Of a stretch of 64,000 nucleotides of DNA, positions 13,961-21,964 are shown in pieces. Each line of letters opens with the position of its first letter. Position 1 is the stretch's first letter. Below the pieces are notes generated by a model, which did not search any database, was not told the origin of the DNA, and saw nothing but the letters and a program-made list of their open reading frames with translations. This DNA is from Sphingomonas aerophila. Lineage in GTDB: Bacteria > Pseudomonadota > Alphaproteobacteria > Sphingomonadales > Sphingomonadaceae. Location of the stretch: positions 186,001 through 250,000 of the forward strand of contig NZ_JACIJK010000006.1 in assembly GCF_014199305.1 (NCBI RefSeq). The letters run 5' to 3'. A program made the translations under genes and the position numbers.

Positions 13961-15426
13961 CTGCAATGCTCGCCGACGCCGGCGCTGGCACGTTCGACAT
14001 CGTTCTTGCCGAGGCGCTGGACCGGATTTCGCGCAACCAGGCGGACATCGCGACCATCTTCCAGCAGCTCGAGTTCGCCAACGTATCGATCGAGACGCTC
14101 ACGGAAGGCCGGGTCAGCGAACTGCACATCGGCCTCAAGGGGACCATGTCGGCGCTGTTCCTTAAGGACCAGGCCGAAAAGATCAGGCGCGGCCAGCGGG
14201 GCACCGTCAGCCGCGGCCGGGTGCCTGGCGGGCTGACCTATGGGTACGACGTCGTCAGCCAGTTGAACGACCGCGGCGAGCTTGATCGCGGTATCCGGAA
14301 GCTCAACCCGGAGCAGGCGGTAGTAGTCCGGCGGATCTATGCCGAGTACCTGGCCGGCCGTAGCCCGAAGATGATCGCCAAGGGGCTGAACGCTGACGGT
14401 ATCCCCAGCCCTCGTGGGGGCGAGTGGCGCGCCTCTACGCTCTCTGGCAATCGCGAGCGCGGGATTGGGGTGCTCTGCAACCCGATCTACTCCGGGCGCT
14501 ACCTCTACAATCGCGTGCATATGCGACGCGATCCGGAGAGCCGGCGCCGGGTGTCACGGCCGAATTCGGCCGAGGAACGCGTGTGGGTCGACATGCCAGA
14601 GCTGGCGATCGTGTCGGCTGCGGACTGGCAGGCAGTCCAGGACCTAGCCGAGCAACGCTCGATCGGCGCTCCGGTCCTGCACAAGCGCCCCAAGTACCTT
14701 CTGACCGGCCTTGTGACGTGCAAGCGCTGCAGCGGTTCTATGGTGATCAAAGGTGACGGCCGCCTCGGCTGCAGCCGTCATCGCGAGGCTGGCACCTGCG
14801 ACAACCGGCACACCATCAAGCGCGTTGAGCTTGAGCAGCGAGTGCTGAACGGCATTACCGAGCAGCTGCTCGCCCCCGCTGCAGTCTCCCGCCTGGTCGC
14901 CCGTTATCACGCCGAAGTTGAGCAGCACGAAGCGGCGCGCCGGCACAAGACCGGCGACGTTGATCGGCGAATCGCGAAGGTGGAGAAGTCGATCGAGCGG
15001 CTGGTTGCCGCGATCGCGGAGGGCGGAGCCGGCTTTACGGAGATCCGCGAAGCACTGGCAGCGCGCAAGGCGGAGCGCGAGGCGCTGAAGCGCACCCGGC
15101 AAGAAGCCGAGGCTGCGCCGGTGATCGCCCTCAATCCGCACGTCGTCGCTGCGTATCGCCAGCGCGTTCGCGCGCTCGCGATGCACCTGGACGGTGAGTC
15201 GGCAACCGGACGTGAGGTGCTAGAGCGCCTGCGAGACCTGATCGTCGGCGTGCGCTGCGCGCCCCTGAACGATGGTGCCTGGGACGTGGAAGTGATGAGT
15301 TCGCTAGGTGGGGCCGTCGCCCTAGCGACGGCCTCATCTGCTTCCTTCAGGCCTTCGAGCGGTCTTCACCGCTCGGTTAAGATGGTAGCGGAGGAGGGAC
15401 TTGAACCCCCGACCCCAGGATTATGA
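13789..15426 (+). CDS. large serine recombinase (site-specific integrase), ending antisense within tRNA-Met
   Basis: 545 aa. N-terminal resolvase-type catalytic domain: CAIYARFSTDKQNA with nucleophile S11, then a DRISRNQAD arginine motif. Next come the recombinase domain (GRSPKMIAKGLNADGIPSPR, NPIYSGRYLYNR) and a zinc ribbon (TCKRCSGSM..LGCSRH..GTCDN), followed by a coiled coil (about 400-470). The last 14 residues, MVAEEGLEPPTPGL, are encoded antisense to the 3' half of the adjoining tRNA-Met. This shows the gene lies at the island edge and gains its stop codon from the host sequence. Shine-Dalgarno CCGGAG precedes ATG 13789. It probably integrates the element at the tRNA 3' end. Confidence 0.88.
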   Translation: MPRCAIYARFSTDKQNALSAEDQVASCTARAEREGWEVAGVYTDVAISGTSNRRPGMTAMLADAGAGTFDIVLAEALDRISRNQADIATIFQQLEFANVSIETLTEGRVSELHIGLKGTMSALFLKDQAEKIRRGQRGTVSRGRVPGGLTYGYDVVSQLNDRGELDRGIRKLNPEQAVVVRRIYAEYLAGRSPKMIAKGLNADGIPSPRGGEWRASTLSGNRERGIGVLCNPIYSGRYLYNRVHMRRDPESRRRVSRPNSAEERVWVDMPELAIVSAADWQAVQDLAEQRSIGAPVLHKRPKYLLTGLVTCKRCSGSMVIKGDGRLGCSRHREAGTCDNRHTIKRVELEQRVLNGITEQLLAPAAVSRLVARYHAEVEQHEAARRHKTGDVDRRIAKVEKSIERLVAAIAEGGAGFTEIREALAARKAEREALKRTRQEAEAAPVIALNPHVVAAYRQRVRALAMHLDGESATGREVLERLRDLIVGVRCAPLNDGAWDVEVMSSLGGAVALATASSASFRPSSGLHRSVKMVAEEGLEPPTPGL

Positions 15427-15459
15427 TTCCCGTGCTCTAACCAGCTGAGCTACTCCGCC
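15383..15459 (-). tRNA. tRNA-Met (CAU anticodon, elongator type)
   Basis: 77 nt with encoded CCA (15383-15385). Acceptor GGCGGAG pairs with CTCCGCT (G-U at 1-72), D arm GCTC/GAGC, anticodon stem CGGGA/TCCTG around loop ATCATAA, T arm GGGGG TTCAAGT CCCTC. The CAU anticodon could also be tRNA-Ile2, but the body matches alphaproteobacterial elongator Met. Its 3' end faces the island and forms the right attachment site. Confidence 0.93.
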
Positions 15460-15505
15460 GAGTGGCCCGAAGGAGCGGCGCCTATATGGGGGCGCTCGCA
15501 GGCGG

Positions 15506-16051
15506 TCAAGCGAACATGTGCCGGGAAAGAAGCTTCCAGGGGCCGCCACGGTACCACCAGGCCGCAAGGCCGGCGATCTCGACCTCGCGGGGGCGGAAGT
15601 CGCGGCTCAGCTGATCCAGCAGCAGCTTGGCAACGGAGGGCTGAACCTTGTTCTGGACGGTGACGTGCGGACGCCAACCGCCCGCGTCCTGGGGCGTCAG
15701 CAGGCCCGAGAATGCTTCTGCCAAACGAGCGCGCACGGCCGTGAGTTCGGGTGACTCGATCCGGACCGCAACGCCCCTCCCCAGCGACATGAAGCCGCCA
15801 GCCCGCGCCACCGGCGCCCGGACCCCACGCGTCTCGCCGATCAGCCGATGCTTCAGCTCGTCCGCGCTCGAGGGCGGCAGGTGATGGAACAGGGTCAGAT
15901 GTGCCGCGAGCTGGTTGCGCTCGGCCGGGAAATGCTCGCGCCGCATTCCGTCCAGCCAGCCCTGGTCCGCACGCCCGAATAACGCGGACACGATGATCGG
16001 GGCCGGCCTGGTACTGCCCTCCAGCGCAGCATCGCCCGGCGATACCGACAT
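15506..16051 (-). CDS. 2'-5' RNA ligase family / 2H phosphoesterase
   Basis: 181 aa with the two signature motifs of the 2H superfamily: AAHLTLFHHL (about residue 50) and WRPHVTVQNKV (about 126). These enzymes act on 2'-5' or cyclic phosphodiester bonds in RNA; the physiological substrate is generally unknown. Its ATG overlaps the stop of kup by one base (TGATG), so it is translated from the kup transcript. First chromosomal gene next to the island. Confidence 0.85.
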   Translation of the reverse strand: MSVSPGDAALEGSTRPAPIIVSALFGRADQGWLDGMRREHFPAERNQLAAHLTLFHHLPPSSADELKHRLIGETRGVRAPVARAGGFMSLGRGVAVRIESPELTAVRARLAEAFSGLLTPQDAGGWRPHVTVQNKVQPSVAKLLLDQLSRDFRPREVEIAGLAAWWYRGGPWKLLSRHMFA

Positions 16052-18000
16052 CAGATCTCCACCTGGCTGCCGAGCTCGACCACGCGGTTGGTGGGCAGGC
16101 GAAAGAATTCCATCGCCGACTCCGCGTTACGGAGCATCCAGGCGAACAGCTTTTCGCGCCAGATCATCATGCCTGGCCGATCGGATGCCAGCAGCGTCTG
16201 GCGCGACAGAAAGAAGCTGGTGTCCATCATCTTGAACGCGGCGCCGCGGTTTTCCATCGTCTTCAGCGCGGCCGGCACGTCGATCTCGTCCATGAAGCCA
16301 TAGCGCAGTACCAGGCGATAGAAGCCCTCGCCCAGCGTGTCCCATTTCGCGCGATCGTCATCGGGCCAATAAGGCTGGTCGGTGATCTTGACGGTCAGCA
16401 GCACCACTCGTTCGTGCAGCACCTTGTTGTGCTTCAGGTTGTGCAGCAGCGCGTGCGGCACTCCCTCCGCGCTCGAGGTCATGAACACGGCCGTACCGGC
16501 AACGCGACTGGCGCTGTTGGCGGCGGAGCTGATGAAGACCTTGATCGGCATGGCCGACTCGGTCAGCCGGTCGATCATCAGCTTGCGCCCCTTCGACCAG
16601 GTGGTCAGCAGCGTGAAGATGATGAAGCCGATCATCAGCGGGAACCACCCGCCATCGGGGATCTTTGTCAGGTTCGCCGACAGATAGGCACCGTCGACCA
16701 GGAAAAAGAGCGCGAGCATCGGGAACGCGGCGATCCGCGGCCAATGCCACAGCCGGATCAATGCGACGCCCAACAGGCAGGTGTCGATCGTCATCGCCCC
16801 CGTCACCGCGATCCCGTACGCGCTGGTGAGATTGGACGACGTGCGGAAGAACAGCACCAGCAGGATCACGAAGCACATCAGCGCCCAATTGACGAGCGGG
16901 ATGTAGATCTGCCCCGCTGTCTGTGCGCTGGTATGCTCGATGCGAAGCCGCGGCATGAAGCCGAGCTGGATTGCCTGTTGCGTGACCGAGAACGCGCCGG
17001 AGATCACCGCCTGGCTTGCGATGATTGCTGCCATTGTCGCCAGGATCACTAGCGGCAGTTGCAGGTTTTCCGGCGCCAGCATGTAGAACGGGCTTTGCAG
17101 CGCCGCCGTGCCCTGCCGGAACAGCAGCGCGCCCTGCCCCATGTAGTTCAGCATCAACGCCGGCAGCACGAAGAACAGCCACGACACCCCGATCGGCCGC
17201 CGCCCGAAATGGCCCATGTCGGCATACAGGGCCTCCGCACCCGTGACCGCCAGCACTACCGATCCCAGCGCGAGAAAGGCGCGCACGGGATCGAGCAGGA
17301 AGAACTCAACCGCGTAATGCGGGCTCAGCGCCCAGAGCACGGCCGGCGTTTCGACGACGCTGATCACTCCCAACGCGCCGATCGTGGTGAAATAGACCAG
17401 CATGATCGGGCCAAAGAACAGCCCCACCCGCCCCGTTCCCACCGACTGGATGGAGAACAGCCCGACCAGGATCGCGACGGAGATTGGCAGCACCAGCATG
17501 CCAAGGGTCGGCGACACGACGCCCAGCCCTTCGACCGCGGACAGTACCGACACGGCGGGGGTGATCATGCTGTCGCCATAGAACAGGGCCGTGGCGAACA
17601 CGCCCAGCAGGATGATGCCCGTCGACCAGCGCCGCGTTTTTGTCTTGCCCGATACCAGCGCCAGCAGGGCAAGGCTGCCGCCCTCCCCCTTGTTGTCGGC
17701 GCGCATGATGATCATCACGTATTTCAACGTCACCACGATCATCATCGACCAGAACATCAGGCTGATGACGCCCATGATGTGGGCGGGATCGAGAGCCAGC
17801 TTGTGATGGCCGGCAAAAGTCTCGCGAAACGCGTAAAGCGGGCTGGTGCCGATATCGCCGAACACGATCCCGATCGCACCCACCGCCAGCTTGACCAGGC
17901 CTTCGCTGCCATGGCCGCCATGATGCCCACCGTGATCACCGACATCGCCGCCAAGCTCGGCCCGTGCGGCCGGCAGGGAAGCGGAAGGTTGGGTCGTCAC
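16051..18000 (-). CDS. kup: Kup-type potassium uptake protein
   Basis: About 650 aa. After a His/Gly-rich N-terminal tail ([10 protein letters not shown]) comes the family signature [26 protein letters not shown]. About 12 hydrophobic segments follow (for example [40 protein letters not shown]), then a cytoplasmic C-terminal domain ending [11 protein letters not shown]. Kup imports K+ with protons across the inner membrane. I chose the GTG at 18000 (VTTQPSAS) because the 30 residues of the longer frame from GTG 18090 are not protein-like; neither start has a strong ribosome site. The gene is head-to-head with ald. Confidence 0.93.
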   Translation of the reverse strand: MTTQPSASLPAARAELGGDVGDHGGHHGGHGSEGLVKLAVGAIGIVFGDIGTSPLYAFRETFAGHHKLALDPAHIMGVISLMFWSMMIVVTLKYVMIIMRADNKGEGGSLALLALVSGKTKTRRWSTGIILLGVFATALFYGDSMITPAVSVLSAVEGLGVVSPTLGMLVLPISVAILVGLFSIQSVGTGRVGLFFGPIMLVYFTTIGALGVISVVETPAVLWALSPHYAVEFFLLDPVRAFLALGSVVLAVTGAEALYADMGHFGRRPIGVSWLFFVLPALMLNYMGQGALLFRQGTAALQSPFYMLAPENLQLPLVILATMAAIIASQAVISGAFSVTQQAIQLGFMPRLRIEHTSAQTAGQIYIPLVNWALMCFVILLVLFFRTSSNLTSAYGIAVTGAMTIDTCLLGVALIRLWHWPRIAAFPMLALFFLVDGAYLSANLTKIPDGGWFPLMIGFIIFTLLTTWSKGRKLMIDRLTESAMPIKVFISSAANSASRVAGTAVFMTSSAEGVPHALLHNLKHNKVLHERVVLLTVKITDQPYWPDDDRAKWDTLGEGFYRLVLRYGFMDEIDVPAALKTMENRGAAFKMMDTSFFLSRQTLLASDRPGMMIWREKLFAWMLRNAESAMEFFRLPTNRVVELGSQVEI

Positions 18001-18173
18001 AGGCGTGCTTTGCCCGGCATGGGTTGGCTTTCCGTGGATTGCGCTCCGACAGCAAAGGTCGGCTCTCGCGAAGGAACGGCGCGTGTACACCCCGGTTCCC
18101 GGCCACGCAACGGGACCGGGACAGGCGTGATCACCGCGGTTATAGCGCGCGCAACCAGATCAGGAGAGTTCAC

Positions 18174-19280
18174 ATGCGAGTCGGTGTTCCAAAGGAGATA
18201 AAGAACCACGAATACCGGGTAGGTTTGACCCCTCCATCGGTTTCCGAACTGGTCGCCGCAGGTCACGACGTGGTGGTCGAAACGGGGGCAGGCGCCGGCA
18301 TTGATTTCTCGGACCAGGATTACAGGGACGCCGGCGCGGCCATCCTGCCTGACGCACCTGCCGTGTTCGCGGGTGCCGACATGATCGTGAAGGTCAAGGA
18401 GCCGCAGGCGTCGGAGATCGCCCTGCTGGAACCGCGCCACCTGCTGTTCACCTACCTGCACCTGGCGGCCGACAAGCCGCAGGCCGAAGGGCTGATGAAG
18501 TCGGGCGCGACCTGCATCGCCTATGAAACCGTGACCCAGGCGACCGGCGGCCTGCCGCTGCTGAAGCCGATGAGCGAGGTCGCTGGCCGCATGTCGGTGC
18601 AGGTCGGCGCACATTATCTGGAAAAGGAGCAGGGCGGCCGCGGCATCCTGCTCGGCGGCGTGCCCGGCGTCGCACCGGCGAAGGTGGCGATCCTGGGTGG
18701 CGGCGTGTCCGGCATCAACGCAGCGCAAATGGCAGTTGGCATGCGCGCCGACGTGACCGTCTATGACCTGAACATGAGCCGCCTGGCCGAGCTCGACATG
18801 TTCTTCTCCAGCCAGATCAAGACGGCCTATGCCAGCCGCGCCGCGATCGCGTCGGCCGTGAAGAACGCGCACCTCGTCATCGGCGCGGTGCTGGTGCCCG
18901 GCGCCGCGGCTCCCAAGCTCGTCACCCGCGACATGCTGAAGACCATGAAGCGCGGATCGGTGATGGTGGACATCGCCATCGACCAGGGCGGCTGCTTCGA
19001 AACCAGCCACGCGACCACGCACGAGGACCCGGTGTTCGAGGTCGACGGCGTGATCCACTATTGCGTGGCGAACATGCCAGGCGCCGTCGCACGCACCAGC
19101 ACCTTTGCGCTGAACAATGCGACCCTGCCCTTTGCCCTCAAGCTCGCCAACATGGGCGCCGAGGCCGCGATGAAGGCCGACCCGCATCTCGCCAACGGCC
19201 TCAACGTCTACGGGGGCAAGATCACGTTCAAGGCGGTCGCGGACGACCTCGGCCTCGAATATCAGGCGTGGAACGGATAA
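18174..19280 (+). CDS. ald: alanine dehydrogenase
   Basis: 368 aa, family length. RVGVPKEIKNHEYRVGL at the N-terminus, K75 (IVKVKEPQ) and H96 (TYLHLAADK) correspond to the known substrate-binding lysine and histidine, and VAILGGGVSGINAAQMA is the NAD-binding loop. It interconverts L-alanine and pyruvate plus ammonia with NAD. The ATG is preceded by an AGGAGAG Shine-Dalgarno. Followed after 38 bp by the DUF3072-type gene. Confidence 0.95.
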   Translation: MRVGVPKEIKNHEYRVGLTPPSVSELVAAGHDVVVETGAGAGIDFSDQDYRDAGAAILPDAPAVFAGADMIVKVKEPQASEIALLEPRHLLFTYLHLAADKPQAEGLMKSGATCIAYETVTQATGGLPLLKPMSEVAGRMSVQVGAHYLEKEQGGRGILLGGVPGVAPAKVAILGGGVSGINAAQMAVGMRADVTVYDLNMSRLAELDMFFSSQIKTAYASRAAIASAVKNAHLVIGAVLVPGAAAPKLVTRDMLKTMKRGSVMVDIAIDQGGCFETSHATTHEDPVFEVDGVIHYCVANMPGAVARTSTFALNNATLPFALKLANMGAEAAMKADPHLANGLNVYGGKITFKAVADDLGLEYQAWNG

Positions 19281-19318
19281 GGAACATGGGGGTTGTCGGT
19301 GCTGAAAGGATTTTCTGC

Positions 19319-19537
19319 ATGAGCGATACCGAGAACCCCAAGACTCACCCGACCTCCAACGCTGAAAAGGACCCGCACGACTGGACCACCGGCGACGAGC
19401 CGATGACCGGCGCGCAGGCCAGCTATCTCAAGACCCTTTCCGAGGAAGCGCATGAGGAGTTCGAGGACGACCTGACAAAGGCTGACGCCTCGCTGAAGAT
19501 CGACGAACTTCAGGAAAAGACCGGGCGCGGCAAATAA
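19319..19537 (+). CDS. DUF3072-type small acidic protein
   Basis: 72 aa, acidic. DPHDWTTGDEPMTGAQASYL, KTLSEEAHEEFEDDLTKADA, SLKIDELQEKTGRGK matches the DUF3072 pattern (W.TG.EPMT..Q..YL..L..EA...LTKA.AS..I..LQ..TG). Function unknown; often found in sphingomonads as a stand-alone small cytoplasmic protein. Start supported by AAGGA. Confidence 0.8.
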   Translation: MSDTENPKTHPTSNAEKDPHDWTTGDEPMTGAQASYLKTLSEEAHEEFEDDLTKADASLKIDELQEKTGRGK

Positions 19538-19604
19538 CTCATCGATGGGGGCGGCATCGTTCGCAGCGGCGCCGCCCCATGTTCAAGGAACAAGGGCGGG
19601 CAAG

Positions 19605-20393
19605 ATGAGGCGATTACGGGCTTCACCGACCCTTGCTTTTGCTGCCGTCATGTTCGCGAGTGCCTTGTCGGAAGCGGGTCTGCCCGCCGCGCTGCGGTCC
19701 GTCACCGGGCCGGTTCTCCTTCAGCCCCGGCCAGCATCGACTGACCGGAATGTGGCGCTACTGCCCATGGTGGCGTCTGGGCCAGCCGTCACACCTAAGA
19801 ACGCGTCCAGTATCAATGCGGCCCTGCGCCGCGAGGACGGCCGGGTCCTGAACGCCGCGGCGGAGTGCCGGGCGTCGCTTCGGGAACAGACCGGTCGTGG
19901 GTCGCAGGACGCGTGGCACCGGTCGGTCTCGATCGGCATGGCAGGCCCACGCTTCCTGGCGTTCGACCTCACCGACAATTACTTCTGTGGGGGTGCCTAC
20001 CCGAATGACGGGCAGACCTCGCTCGTGTTCGATCTCGCCACGGGAAAGCCGGTCAACTGGCTTACATTCTTTCCACCCGGCGCTCGGGGCCGGCAGAACA
20101 CGGCTGGGGACGGCGCGCCCCTTGGCTTGGTCGCTTGGCCCGAACTGACCCGTCGCGCTGCCGCACAAGCACAACCCGAATGCCGGGAAGCGCTCTCTGA
20201 CGCGGGGTATAGCGGCTTCTCCATAACCCTGGACGCACGTACCGCTGCCCTGATCGCGACGCCCGCGGAGTTCCCGCATGTTATTCAGGCCTGTGCCGAG
20301 CCGATCCACCTCCGTACGGAGGAATTGCGGCGACTGCGCATTTCGCCGGTCCTGATTGGCGCGCTTGCATCGGCGCGTCGGTTGCAGCGCTAG
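19605..20393 (+). CDS. secreted hypothetical protein
   Basis: 262 aa. From ATG 19605 the first 30 residues (basic RRLRASP, then TLAFAAVMFASALSEAG) form a signal peptide. The mature part has FLAFDLTDNYFCGGAYPNDG and LVFDLATGKPVNWLTFFP, a layout like RsiV/DUF3298 domains (S...YYTGGAHP.......FDL.TG...). It contains several cysteines. The role is unknown, probably periplasmic. An in-frame start at 19545 exists but would spoil the signal peptide. Confidence 0.65.
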   Translation: MRRLRASPTLAFAAVMFASALSEAGLPAALRSVTGPVLLQPRPASTDRNVALLPMVASGPAVTPKNASSINAALRREDGRVLNAAAECRASLREQTGRGSQDAWHRSVSIGMAGPRFLAFDLTDNYFCGGAYPNDGQTSLVFDLATGKPVNWLTFFPPGARGRQNTAGDGAPLGLVAWPELTRRAAAQAQPECREALSDAGYSGFSITLDARTAALIATPAEFPHVIQACAEPIHLRTEELRRLRISPVLIGALASARRLQR

Positions 20394-20403
20394 CCGGCCT
20401 CGC

Positions 20404-21033
20404 TCAGCGCCCTCCCGTCTCCGCCAGATAACGATCCAGCAACGCCAGCCTGACCGCTATGTCGCGCCGATACGAAGCCTGTACCGGCGCCAGGGCGAGA
20501 GCGCGAGTCCACAGCGGCCGTGCTGCGGCGAAGTCGCCCGCTCGCACACGAGCAAGCCCCAGGAAGAACGGAGGCGCGGGGCTGGTAGGAGCGATGCGCG
20601 CCGCCTGCTGGAACGCGAACAGGGCCGCCGGGCTCACCTGGTTGTTGTCATGCGCGGCGAAGGCGTTGCCGAGTGCCGTCCACAAACGCAGGCTTCTCGG
20701 TTCGGACCGGATTCCGCCGAGCAGCACCTGTACCGCCGCCTTCGGCTCGCCGACACGGGTCATGGCGTCCGCAGCGACCAGGTAGGCGGCATCGCTCGCG
20801 TAGCGGTTGAGCATCTGGTCGCGCAGGTCGGTGATGCTGGGGTCCTGCGGTTGGATCAGCGTTCGCGGGGCCGCGGCACGGGCAGGGACGCCAGGCCTGC
20901 CCTGAAGCGCATAGCCCGCCGCGCCCAGCATCAGCGCGGCACCTGCGAACGACCACAGCAGCCGCGGCAAACGCAGCGCGACCAGCAGCCCGAAGGTGCC
21001 GCCGCCAAGCAGCAGAAGCGCCACCCAGCCCAT
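20404..21033 (-). CDS. ccmI: cytochrome c maturation TPR protein (CcmI/CycH-like)
   Basis: 209 aa. Two N-terminal hydrophobic segments (WVALLLLGGGTFGLLVAL; FAGAALMLGAAGYAL) anchor it in the inner membrane. The rest is periplasmic tetratricopeptide helices (AAYLVAADAMTRVGEPKAAV, SLRLWTALGNAFAAHD, FFLGLARVRAGDFAAARPLW). CcmI-type proteins hold apocytochrome c for heme ligation by CcmF/CcmH. It is shorter than full CcmI. Last gene of the ccm run; the start overlaps the ccmH stop by one base. Confidence 0.82.
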   Translation of the reverse strand: MGWVALLLLGGGTFGLLVALRLPRLLWSFAGAALMLGAAGYALQGRPGVPARAAAPRTLIQPQDPSITDLRDQMLNRYASDAAYLVAADAMTRVGEPKAAVQVLLGGIRSEPRSLRLWTALGNAFAAHDNNQVSPAALFAFQQAARIAPTSPAPPFFLGLARVRAGDFAAARPLWTRALALAPVQASYRRDIAVRLALLDRYLAETGGR

Positions 21034-21437
21034 CAGCGCCGCCGCCGAAAACTGACGCGGGCCAATGCTACGCCGATCAGCAGCAGGGCAATGGGAGCGA
21101 GATAAAGCGGCCAGGTCGCGCGCGACAACGGCGGATCATAGCTGACGTAATCACCATAGCGCGACACCAGCCAGGACCGGATAGCCCCCGACTCCTCGCC
21201 CGCCGCGACCCGCTGGCGAACCAGTGCCCGCATGTCACCCGCCATGGCAGCGTCGGAGTCGGCAATCGACTGACCCTGGCAGACCAGGCAGCGCAGTGTT
21301 TCCATCAGCCCTCGCGCCCGCGCCTCCTGCGCAGGGTCGGGCAGTTCGGTATTGGCAAGCCGCTGTGACGGCAGCGGCGTGTTGGCCACCGCCGGCGTCG
21401 CGACGATCAGCAGCAGCAGGAGCGCGGCGCCCCTCAT
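21033..21437 (-). CDS. ccmH: cytochrome c maturation thiol-oxidoreductase CcmH (CcmL/CycL)
   Basis: 134 aa. Signal peptide, then the invariant LRCLVCQGQSIADSDA with C50 and C53, the redox pair that reduces the CXXCH of apocytochrome c. A C-terminal TM helix (WPLYLAPIALLLIGVALARV) follows. Periplasm-facing. Overlaps ccmG by 4 bp (ATGA) and ccmI by 1 bp. Confidence 0.95.
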   Translation of the reverse strand: MRGAALLLLLIVATPAVANTPLPSQRLANTELPDPAQEARARGLMETLRCLVCQGQSIADSDAAMAGDMRALVRQRVAAGEESGAIRSWLVSRYGDYVSYDPPLSRATWPLYLAPIALLLIGVALARVSFRRRR

Positions 21438-21964
21438 GGCAGCGCCTTCACCCGTGCCGCGAGTGCGTCCACCTCATCGGCGCGGATATCGCCAACATGC
21501 TGGTCGATGATCTTGCCTTCGCCATCGACGATGAAGGTTTCGGGCACGCCCGAGGAGCCAAGCGCGAACTGCACCGCGCTGGCCGGGTCGCTCCCGATCG
21601 CGTCATATGGGTCGCCGTAGCGAGCCAGGAAGTCCTGAACGGCGCCGGTCGTGTCCTTCACCGCGATCGCATCGATCGGCACGCCCATGGCCTTCAGCCG
21701 CAGCAACTGCGGCGCTTCGGCCGCACAAGGAATGCACCAGCTGGCGAAGATGTTGACCAGTCTCGGCCGGCCACGCGCAAAGCGGCCGGGCTCGATGCCG
21801 GGCTTGCCGGGCACGATGGGCTGCAGCGCCACGGCGGGCATGGGGTGTCCGACCAGCGCCGATCGAACGGTGCGATCAGCCGGTCGCCACATCGCGACCG
21901 CGACAATGACGACCAGGACCAGAAACCCTGCCAGGGGTAGCCACAACAGGCGGTTGTTGCTCAC
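21434..21964 (-). CDS. ccmG: thiol:disulfide interchange protein CcmG/DsbE
   Basis: 176 aa from the GTG at 21964, which overlaps the ccmF stop (GTGA). One N-terminal TM (LLWLPLAGFLVLVVIVAVAM), then a thioredoxin fold with the active site ASWCIPCAAEAP and the cis-proline region GVPETFIVDG. It supplies reducing equivalents to the periplasmic heme-ligation module. The longer frame to 22087 lies inside ccmF and is not used. Confidence 0.95.
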   Translation of the reverse strand: MSNNRLLWLPLAGFLVLVVIVAVAMWRPADRTVRSALVGHPMPAVALQPIVPGKPGIEPGRFARGRPRLVNIFASWCIPCAAEAPQLLRLKAMGVPIDAIAVKDTTGAVQDFLARYGDPYDAIGSDPASAVQFALGSSGVPETFIVDGEGKIIDQHVGDIRADEVDALAARVKALP

